DNA of 64,000 bases from Oricola thermophila (lineage in GTDB: Bacteria > Pseudomonadota > Alphaproteobacteria > Rhizobiales > Rhizobiaceae). Numbering within the stretch: position 1 is the stretch's first letter; every line of letters starts with the position of its first letter. The translations under genes and the position numbers were made by a program. The DNA is taken from the NCBI RefSeq assembly GCF_013358405.1, contig NZ_CP054836.1, forward strand, positions 1,488,001-1,552,000. Reading direction: 5' to 3'. This document shows positions 33,561-40,772 of this stretch, piece by piece. Under the pieces are notes generated by a model. It worked only from the letters and a program-made list of their open reading frames with translations, ran no database searches and was not told the origin of the DNA.

Positions 33561-34736
33561 TCAGATACGATCGGCCTGCAGGATCGTGGCATAATTGGCA
33601 ACCGCAGCGCCGCCCATGTTGAAGGCGAGCCCCCATTCCGCGCCCGGACGCTGAATTCCACCTGCACGACCCGTAAGCTGCCGGAACCCCAGAGCATGCA
33701 TGGAAACGCCCGTGGCACCGACCGGATGCCCCTTGGCCTTGAGCCCGCCAGAGAGGTTCACCGGAATGCGCCCGTCCGCATAAACGGTGCCGTCTTCCAA
33801 AGCACGCACGCCCTCTCCTTTCGGAGCGAGTCCCATCGCCTCGTAGATCAACAGTTCCGCCGGGGTGAAGCAGTCATGCACTTCAGCAAAATCAAGGTCG
33901 TCCACGGTGATCCCGGCCGTCTCATAGGCCATTCGAATGGCACGTTCCGGGCCTTCGAACGCCACGAAATCACGGCGGCTCATCGGCAGGAAATCGGACA
34001 CATGTTCCGCGGCGGCAATCCTGACCCTGGCGTCGGCATCGCTTGCAGAAGCATTGTCAGCACTCAGCACTACCGCTGCAGCACCGTCGGTGATCAGCGA
34101 ACAATCGCTCAAACGCAGCGGGGGCGCGATCAAGGGATTGCTCTCGCTCACTTCGCGACAATGCTCGTAGGTCATTCTCTTGTGCATGTGCGCGAGCGGA
34201 TTGTTCATCGCGTTTTCATGATTCTTTGAGGCTATCCGGGCCATCGCATCCCTTGGGTCGCCATATCGCTCGGCATACTGCTGAGCAGCAATGGCAAAGA
34301 CCTGCGGGAAGCTCAGGTCGGCCTCGGCCGTATCATTCTGATAACCGGCCCCCGCCAACGCCTTTGTCACGTCCGGCGTAGAGCGGTGGGTCATCTTCTC
34401 TGCACCCACCACAAGGACATTCCGCGCGGAGCCGGCACGGATGGCATTCAGGCCGGCATGGATCGCCGCTGCACCGGAAGCACAGGCGTTTTCGCATCGC
34501 GAAGCCGGCTTGAACCTGAGGTCTGGATAAGCCTGCAGTATGAGCGATGAAGCAAAGCCGTCCGGCACCAACCCGGAATTGAAATGCCCCAGAAAGACGG
34601 CATCGATTTCCGCAGGAGCAATTTGCGCCTCTTCTATCGCTTCGCGGGCCGCTTCAACAATCAGGTCTTCGAGACTCTGGTCAAGCCTGCCGAAGCGCGT
34701 GTGCCCGGACCCGGTGATAAAGATATCGGCGGTCAT
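33561..34736 (-). CDS. Thiolase-family acetyl-CoA acetyltransferase (SCP2-thiolase-like)
   Basis: A 391-residue thiolase-superfamily protein. The reactive Cys lies in ENACASGAA (about residue 85), EVHDCFTPAE near 280 provides a His, and KGHPVGATGVSMH near 340 is the GHPxGATG motif. It resembles the SCPx/lipid-transfer-associated thiolases often found in CoA-ester degradation operons. It is the first gene of the TRAP operon and is transcribed away from the LuxR regulator, with three palindromic boxes between them. Confidence 0.9.
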   Translation of the reverse strand: MTADIFITGSGHTRFGRLDQSLEDLIVEAAREAIEEAQIAPAEIDAVFLGHFNSGLVPDGFASSLILQAYPDLRFKPASRCENACASGAAAIHAGLNAIRAGSARNVLVVGAEKMTHRSTPDVTKALAGAGYQNDTAEADLSFPQVFAIAAQQYAERYGDPRDAMARIASKNHENAMNNPLAHMHKRMTYEHCREVSESNPLIAPPLRLSDCSLITDGAAAVVLSADNASASDADARVRIAAAEHVSDFLPMSRRDFVAFEGPERAIRMAYETAGITVDDLDFAEVHDCFTPAELLIYEAMGLAPKGEGVRALEDGTVYADGRIPVNLSGGLKAKGHPVGATGVSMHALGFRQLTGRAGGIQRPGAEWGLAFNMGGAAVANYATILQADRI

Positions 34737-34793
34737 GAATTATCCTCCTGCGACATTCGTCACGGAAAATTCGTATGGCAACAATTCGTAAAA

Positions 34794-34824
34794 CTACGTA
34801 TAAATCTACGTAGGTGTTACGTAG
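34794..34824. promoter_or_regulatory. Triple TACGTA boxes between the TRAP operon and LuxR gene
   Basis: CTACGTA (34794-34800), CTACGTA (34806-34812) and TACGTAG (34818-34824) contain the palindrome TACGTA at 12- and 11-bp spacing, about one helical turn apart. They lie centrally in the 120-bp divergent promoter region, where the PAS-LuxR regulator is the likely binder. Confidence 0.6.
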
Positions 34825-34856
34825 TCACGGCCATGCGATAAGAACGGGAGGGGAAT

Positions 34857-35423
34857 GTGGACTTTGACCGCATTTCGAATGCAGACCTCAATTTCACCGG
34901 CTTCATGGACGCACCCGTAGGCCTCATGGTTCTTTCGAACCGTATGATTCAGCGGGTCAACACGGAAATCGAACGCATATTCGGCTGGTCCCGGGAAGAG
35001 CTAGAAGGCCAGTCGATCCGTATTCTCTATCCGTCGAGCGTCGACTATGAGAAAACCGGGGCACGCTGGAAGCGATGGCTGGAGAGCGGACCGCGTTACA
35101 CCGATGAACGCTTCATGCAATGCCGCAGCGGCGAGATAATCTGGACACGTGCCACCGGGCGAACACTGACGCCAACCGATCCCTTCCGCCTGATGGTCTG
35201 GTGCTTCGAACACCTCGAAAGCCGCCCGCCGAATTCAGCCATTCTGACACCGCGCGAGCGCGAAGTCGCGCGATATATCGTGAATGGCTACACCAGCAAG
35301 GAAACAGGCCAAGCCATGGGGATTTCGCCGCGCACCGTGGAGGTTCATCGCAGTTCGGTCATGAAAAAGCTTGGCGTCCAGAACGCAGCCGAACTGGCCG
35401 CCAAGATGATCGTGCAAAAATGA
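34857..35423 (+). CDS. PAS domain LuxR-family transcriptional regulator
   Basis: A 188-residue regulator. A PAS domain covers about residues 8-118 (VNTEIERIFGWSREELEGQ and SGEIIWTRATGRTL). A LuxR helix-turn-helix covers about 128-185 (LTPREREVARYIVNGYTSKE and ISPRTVEVHRSSVMKKLGV). The start is GTG 34857 behind GGGAGGGG; an ATG 3 bp upstream is out of frame by sense. It is divergent from the thiolase-TRAP operon and probably controls it in response to a small ligand or redox cue. Confidence 0.9.
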   Translation: MDFDRISNADLNFTGFMDAPVGLMVLSNRMIQRVNTEIERIFGWSREELEGQSIRILYPSSVDYEKTGARWKRWLESGPRYTDERFMQCRSGEIIWTRATGRTLTPTDPFRLMVWCFEHLESRPPNSAILTPREREVARYIVNGYTSKETGQAMGISPRTVEVHRSSVMKKLGVQNAAELAAKMIVQK

Positions 35424-35735
35424 AACGGTCGCGGTGTTGCCGAGGCGAAGAAACTACCGAATATGCGGCATGCCATGGTCACGCTACGTTCAGATATGGA
35501 CGCTTCCGCCATGGACTGCGATAGCGCCCAAGGCAATACGACGATACTGCGCGGAAAAATTTGTAAAGTCTGAACTCTTTGCAACCGGGGCCACGCCACG
35601 CGATTAGAAGCAAGCCAAGGAGCGTACCCTATCCACCAAATGGTAAAAGAACACCATAGCGCACCAGAACAAGGCGACTGACATCGACAGTCGGATATAC
35701 ATAACCAGGTCCGGCAGATCTCGAACGTAGCCAGA
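35424..35735. other. Spacer between the LuxR gene and the defence-like operon
   Basis: No confident gene. A 32-codon minus-strand frame at 35604-35702 could encode one hydrophobic helix but has no good ribosome-binding site or relatives that I recognise. No tRNA-Gly core that would mark the far end of an island was seen. Confidence 0.5.
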
Positions 35736-36920
35736 TCACTCCGTCCCGCGACGCACAAGCTGGGCGCTCTGCGGGTCATACACGTAACCGGCAATCGTCC
35801 CATCCCTGATTTTCCTGATGGCCTCGTCGATGGCCGAAAGCGGAACGAGGAACCACTCCCGCGGCACGACCGGATTGCCGAACCGGTCCCTGATCTCGAT
35901 GTCCAGCCTCGCCGGATCGAAGATGCGATGGATCAGCTTTTCAAGCCTGGAGCGGTTGATGTTGAAGAGTTTGTAGGTTGCGACCACCTCGACATCCGCC
36001 ATCAGGAAGGTCGGCTGCAGCCGCGCACCCGCTATGCGTTGCTCGACGCTCATGTTGGTGACGCCGATCTTGTGAACCAGATCGCGGTTCTCGGCTACAA
36101 GCGGCAGATCCGACTTGCTGCGCAGGACATAGATCGTGCCACTCGCCTGGTCCTCGTCACCGTGCTGATCGGAAAACAGGGGGCCGGCAACGGGCTCCGT
36201 GATGCGCCGCCCCGCCTCGTCCTTGTTCAGTGCCCGCTGGAGCGAGCGCATGAGCATGTTGCTTTCCGTTCCGTTGTCGAAGATCACGCGCAGCCGTGCA
36301 TCGGATCGCCCCTGATCGTTTGTGAAGACCTCGCCCATGTCCGCGACATAGGCCTTCTGGCCACCAACGATGAACCATGCGCCCGGCCTGATTTCGGCTT
36401 TCAGCTCAAATGGCCGAGTTTCGCGAACTCCGGCATCAAGCTCTTCCTGAACTTTCTGGAACAGTGGTTTGAATTTACTGAAGTCTTCGCAGCGCTGACG
36501 ACTGGCGATCTCCTCTGCCGCCCGCTTCTCTGCGCTCGGGCGGACATGGCGAAGCTCGGTGATCTCGAATCCGTTGATGGTGCCGAGTTCGGCTGCGAGC
36601 TCATCCTCGTCCATATCGTCCGACCCGGCATCAGCTGTCGTCCCGGCTCCACTCAACAGGCCTTGTCGGTCCAGCGGCGCGAGCAATGTCCGGCAATCCT
36701 CCAGCTTGCGTATCCGGTCAAGCCGCACTGCATAGAGCCGCTCGAAGATGTCTCGGTCCTCGCCGTGCCGGGGCGCGCGGCCATGCTCGTCCACGAAGCG
36801 CTGGATCTCCTCGAAACCGGCAATGATGCGCTCCTCGCGAGGCGATCGACTCGCCTTCTTCTCGGGCTGGGCAAATTCTTCAAGTTCGGCGCGAAGCTCA
36901 TCAAGATCGGGATCACGCAT
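35736..36920 (-). CDS. GIY-YIG (T5orf172-type) nuclease-family protein
   Basis: A 394-residue protein. The C-terminal third (about residues 260-375) is a GIY-YIG fold of the T5orf172/MUG113 type: GTIYVLRS, then HKIGVTNMSVEQRIAGARL with the catalytic-type Arg, and RSRLEKLIHRIF with the conserved Glu. The N-terminal half is helical and charged; RFVDEHGRAPRHGEDRD with FERLYA resembles the C-terminal end of the neighbouring helicase. It overlaps the helicase gene by 8 bp and is the last gene of the four-gene operon. Probably a DNA nuclease or DNA-binding partner. Confidence 0.85.
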   Translation of the reverse strand: MRDPDLDELRAELEEFAQPEKKASRSPREERIIAGFEEIQRFVDEHGRAPRHGEDRDIFERLYAVRLDRIRKLEDCRTLLAPLDRQGLLSGAGTTADAGSDDMDEDELAAELGTINGFEITELRHVRPSAEKRAAEEIASRQRCEDFSKFKPLFQKVQEELDAGVRETRPFELKAEIRPGAWFIVGGQKAYVADMGEVFTNDQGRSDARLRVIFDNGTESNMLMRSLQRALNKDEAGRRITEPVAGPLFSDQHGDEDQASGTIYVLRSKSDLPLVAENRDLVHKIGVTNMSVEQRIAGARLQPTFLMADVEVVATYKLFNINRSRLEKLIHRIFDPARLDIEIRDRFGNPVVPREWFLVPLSAIDEAIRKIRDGTIAGYVYDPQSAQLVRRGTE

Positions 36921-38967
36921 AGCGGCCCTCGTCCTTGTACCGAACGAACGCCGCCGCGCCTTCCGCCAGATGCCGCTCCCATGGATCCGTCGCGGTCACA
37001 GAAGGCAGACGCCCCCTCTCCCGTTTGAACTCGACTGCCCGCTTGGCGATCGCTTTGGCATCTTCCGGCGAAATGCGCGTCTTCTTTGCCGCGATGGCCG
37101 TCGCGACCTGCTTGAGACTGTCCTCGCTCATCGTCTTGGCAAGAATGGCGTAGGCCTCCCCGAACGGATTGATCCGGTCGATGAGGTCGATATCCAGCTC
37201 GCGGACATCCATTGCGAAACGCCGAACACCGTCGATCAGCGCCGTGTTGCCCTTCACCGCGTCTTCACCCTCGATGATCGCCTTCTTGGCCTGCTGGGTC
37301 AGGTTGAGCGCCGCGATGGCATGCTGGCGGATCGCTTCCTGGTCCTCGTCCTCAAGTTCCGGGTATTTGTCCTTGACGATCTTGCCCATGCGTACCTGGG
37401 TCAGTTCCTCGGGCACGAGTTCCTCGTCGAACAGGCCGCGCTCGATCGTGTTCTTGTCCTGCACAAAGGCGGCGATGACCTCGTTCAAATCCTCCTGGCA
37501 GATGCGTTCGGCCTCCTTGCTCTTTGGCTCCGCCAGTCCCTTGATCTCGATCTGGAACTGCCCGGTTTCTTCATTGAACCCGACATTGCATTTTTCCGGA
37601 TCGTAGCCCCCCTCCCCGTAATCGTAGCCTTCGGCGGGGCCACTCGTATCCGTCTTCGGCGTAAAGTTGAAGCGCGGCGCCAGCACCTGCTCCATGAGCA
37701 AGCTTGCGGCAATCGCCTTCAGCGTGTCGTTCACCGCCTCGGTCACTGCCTCTTCGGAAGCGTCCGGCTCGGCGATCAGGTTGGTGAAGCGAGCCCGCGT
37801 CTTGCCCGGCGCATCGCGTGTCGCCCGTCCGATGATCTGCACGATCTCCGTCAGGCTGTTGCGATAGCCGACTGTCAGGGCGTGTTCACACCAGATCCAG
37901 TCGAAGCCTTCCTTCGCCATGCCCAGCGCGATGATGATGTCGACATGGTCGCGGTTGTTCTTCTGCGCCGGATCCTTGAGAGCGGCGAGCACCTTGGCAT
38001 GCCGATCCGGTCCGTCATCGACAAGATCGGCAATCCTGAGCACGCGGCCATCCGCGCGCTTGACCAGGTCGAAGCCTGTCACCGGATCCTTGCCTTCCCA
38101 GGTTCCCAGCGCATCCATGATTTCGCTGACCTCGGTGGTCTTTCCGCGCTGGGTGCTCTCGCGCGAATTGACATTGGGAATGTGAACGATGGTCTTTTCG
38201 TCGGTGTCGAGCACCTTGGCGATGTCGTCGACATAGGGCCCGTTGTAGAAGAAATAGCCGATGTCAAGCGACTTCAGGTGCTCGTAGCCATTGAGCTGCT
38301 CATAGTAGGTATAGGTAACGGTGTCGAACTTTGCCTCGTCATGGGGCGCCAGCACGGGCTCGGCATCGCCCCGGAAATATGAACCTGTCATCGCCACGAT
38401 ATGCACCTTGTCGCGCGCGATGAACTGACCGAGATGCTGGCCCAGCTTGTTGTCGGGATTGGCCGAGACGTGGTGGAACTCGTCCACGGCGATCAGCCGG
38501 TCGTCGAAGGCCTCCACGCCGAATCTGTCGACGGCGAAACGGAACGTCGCATGGGTGCACACCAGCACCTTGTCACCGCTTTGAAGGAATGAGCCGACGG
38601 CATCGACCTTGCCGCCATTGTCACCGCCGGGCGCGTTGCACAGATTCCATTTCGGCTCCACCTTCCAGTCGGCCCAGAAACCAAACTTGCTCAGCGGCTC
38701 GTCGTGGAAGCTGGCGCCGATCGACTTTTCCGGCACGACGATGATTGCGTGCTTCAACCCCTGGTTCTCCAGCTTGTCGAGCGCGATGAACATCAGCGCA
38801 CGGCTCTTGCCGGATGCAGGCGGCGACTTGATCAGCAGGTATTGCTCGCCGCGTTTCTCGTAGGCGCGCTCCTGCATCGGCCGCATGCCGAGCTCGTTGG
38901 ACCGGGTCGAACTGCCGGTTTGCGCATAGGAGACGGAGACAAAGGGTACGGAGCTCATGTCACTCAT
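36913..38967 (-). CDS. SF2 DEAD/DEAH-type helicase
   Basis: A 684-residue helicase/translocase. Walker A is SPPASGKSRAL (about 48-58), the motif II equivalent is VDEFHH (161-166), GSYFRGD resembles motif III, and IIGRATRDAPGK (near 375) is motif VI. The C-terminal 40 residues (FKRERGRLPSVTATDPWERH) look like a small helicase-associated module. The start ATG 38967 overlaps the DUF262 stop (ATGA). No nuclease domain is seen, so it probably works with the neighbouring nuclease-like proteins. Confidence 0.88.
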   Translation of the reverse strand: MSDMSSVPFVSVSYAQTGSSTRSNELGMRPMQERAYEKRGEQYLLIKSPPASGKSRALMFIALDKLENQGLKHAIIVVPEKSIGASFHDEPLSKFGFWADWKVEPKWNLCNAPGGDNGGKVDAVGSFLQSGDKVLVCTHATFRFAVDRFGVEAFDDRLIAVDEFHHVSANPDNKLGQHLGQFIARDKVHIVAMTGSYFRGDAEPVLAPHDEAKFDTVTYTYYEQLNGYEHLKSLDIGYFFYNGPYVDDIAKVLDTDEKTIVHIPNVNSRESTQRGKTTEVSEIMDALGTWEGKDPVTGFDLVKRADGRVLRIADLVDDGPDRHAKVLAALKDPAQKNNRDHVDIIIALGMAKEGFDWIWCEHALTVGYRNSLTEIVQIIGRATRDAPGKTRARFTNLIAEPDASEEAVTEAVNDTLKAIAASLLMEQVLAPRFNFTPKTDTSGPAEGYDYGEGGYDPEKCNVGFNEETGQFQIEIKGLAEPKSKEAERICQEDLNEVIAAFVQDKNTIERGLFDEELVPEELTQVRMGKIVKDKYPELEDEDQEAIRQHAIAALNLTQQAKKAIIEGEDAVKGNTALIDGVRRFAMDVRELDIDLIDRINPFGEAYAILAKTMSEDSLKQVATAIAAKKTRISPEDAKAIAKRAVEFKRERGRLPSVTATDPWERHLAEGAAAFVRYKDEGRYA

Positions 38968-40703
38968 TGCACGGTTCCAGGGTTTGTCGGGAACCATGAC
39001 GGAATATGTCCATCGCATAACGCCTTCATGTGGCACGCAATCAGCTCGGCACGTGCATTCAGGAAAGCGTCATAATCGCCGGCTATCAACGCATCATACG
39101 GTATCAGATGAGTTGCCAGCCTTTGGCGGACAACCTCTTCACCGAGATTTGCCGCTTCGGCCCGCGCCTCGATATATTCCCTTGGCGTCTTGGCGGCCAC
39201 TTTCCGGTTGGTCCGCCACGTGATGAGTGCGCAATTGAGTGCGCGATTGACCAGCGCGTCGCGACGGTCTCCGCTCAGTATCGCGACGGGATAGAGATGG
39301 TGATACTCGCGCCGGGCAATATTGCCCGGACCGATCGGGGCACCGTCGGCGAAGTCATGCCCGCCGGCACGCAATGCCGTTGCAAGGATTGCGCGAGGCA
39401 GCCGATCCTTGCGACCTGGCCAGCCGGCGCCAATCAATTGGCTGACGTCGGCAATCGGATACTGTTCCTCGTCAAAGAGCTCACAGGCATCCGCGCTGCC
39501 CCCGCCGTCGAGCGCACCTGACAATCTTGTAAAATCGGCATAGGCCCGTGTGGCGGAAGTCTTGCCGTATCGGTCGGTATAGCATGCGCGCCACAATACC
39601 TTCCTGATCAGCGCGCGGGCATTGCCTTCCGCATCGAACCCTTCCTCGGGCGCCCGTGCCCAAAGCGCGCAGGTCAGATAGACGGCGACGTCCGTCGGCA
39701 GGCATTTCTCGTTGAACAACGCCTCCTGCTGCAGGAACGGAAGCCCGCGCGCGAAGCCGCGCTTCACCTCCTGCCAGACATTCGCAAGCTCGTTGCCGAA
39801 GCCTTTCTCCAGATATGTCTTCTTCAGGGGTGCACGCCCCATGAGAAGGGCGCCGACAGACAGGACGATATCCTCGACCTTGCCGTATTCGCGCGCCTGC
39901 GGAGCGTCGTCGAGCAATTCTTCCACCATGTCGTGCAGGGACTGGCCTGTCGCCTCCTCCAGCTGGGCCACGACGATATCGAAATCCTTCAGCGGTGAGG
40001 CGGACGTATTCATGCGAATGAAGACATCGAGTGCGGTTTCGCGTCCGGTCTCCACGCCAAGGGCCAGGAAAGGAATCATGTAATTGGCAACGCGTCCCCT
40101 CAACTCGTAGAGACGCGGCAGCATTTCCGCCGTGCTGGCGCCGCTCTCGCCGACCGTGGCAAGCCATGTCTTCAGGGCCTTTTCGCCGCCACTGCCCGGA
40201 ACGAGAAGCGAAGCCGGAAACAGGCCACGCTCGAATTGCTGAACCGGGTCATCCGCCCAGACGGGCTGCCGTATGTCCTTGCGGAACCACCGCTTGACCG
40301 GAACCACCTGCGGCGCATCCACCTGCGCGGCCTCGTCTGGATCGATTTCGGGATCGGCCTCCCTGAACGAGATGAACAGCGTCAGGTCGTCATAGTCGTC
40401 GTTGAGGCTGCGCCAAAGCGCCGTCATGCGCTGCTGGCCGTCCAGCAGGTGCATGGATGGCCGGGTTCCCGTGTCCGGGGCGGGTGCGCCAACGATCGGG
40501 CGAGAATGGAACGGCTCCTCGTTCCCGATCTCCAGTACGAGCAGCGTGCCCATGGGCAGTGGCGGCTTGCGGACAACGTTTTCGAGCAGGGCCGCGATCT
40601 GCCCCCGTCCCCAGGCCTCGTGGCGCTGGAACCTGGGCAGCACCACCTGCCCCTGCTGGATCATGGAAAACCACTGCTCAATGGTCTTGTTGCGCGCTTC
40701 CAA
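38964..40703 (-). CDS. DUF262-HNH protein (GmrSD-like)
   Basis: A 579-residue protein. The N-terminal DUF262 domain has VLPRFQRHEAWGRGQI near residue 21 and the ParB-like LLDGQQRMTAL at 87-96. Near 466 the EYHHLYPVAI stretch, followed by NRALNCALITWRTNRK, fits the HNH-type DUF1524 nuclease found in GmrSD and related modification-dependent enzymes. The start is TTG 40703 behind AGGAGGAG. It lies between the methyltransferase and helicase genes in a tight operon. Nucleotide hydrolysis by DUF262 and DNA cleavage by HNH are inferred from family members. Confidence 0.85.
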   Translation of the reverse strand: MEARNKTIEQWFSMIQQGQVVLPRFQRHEAWGRGQIAALLENVVRKPPLPMGTLLVLEIGNEEPFHSRPIVGAPAPDTGTRPSMHLLDGQQRMTALWRSLNDDYDDLTLFISFREADPEIDPDEAAQVDAPQVVPVKRWFRKDIRQPVWADDPVQQFERGLFPASLLVPGSGGEKALKTWLATVGESGASTAEMLPRLYELRGRVANYMIPFLALGVETGRETALDVFIRMNTSASPLKDFDIVVAQLEEATGQSLHDMVEELLDDAPQAREYGKVEDIVLSVGALLMGRAPLKKTYLEKGFGNELANVWQEVKRGFARGLPFLQQEALFNEKCLPTDVAVYLTCALWARAPEEGFDAEGNARALIRKVLWRACYTDRYGKTSATRAYADFTRLSGALDGGGSADACELFDEEQYPIADVSQLIGAGWPGRKDRLPRAILATALRAGGHDFADGAPIGPGNIARREYHHLYPVAILSGDRRDALVNRALNCALITWRTNRKVAAKTPREYIEARAEAANLGEEVVRQRLATHLIPYDALIAGDYDAFLNARAELIACHMKALCDGHIPSWFPTNPGTVQ

Positions 40704-40772
40704 TGTCTCCTCCTTGATTTCGTGCCCGGCCTTCCGGCTTCACTCCTGCCTGGCGCTCTGCGACGTGCAAGC

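Noticed and set aside
35604..35702. 32-codon frame with one hydrophobic helix upstream of the LuxR/defence spacer
   Set aside because: No ribosome-binding site or known relatives; chance open frame cannot be excluded.
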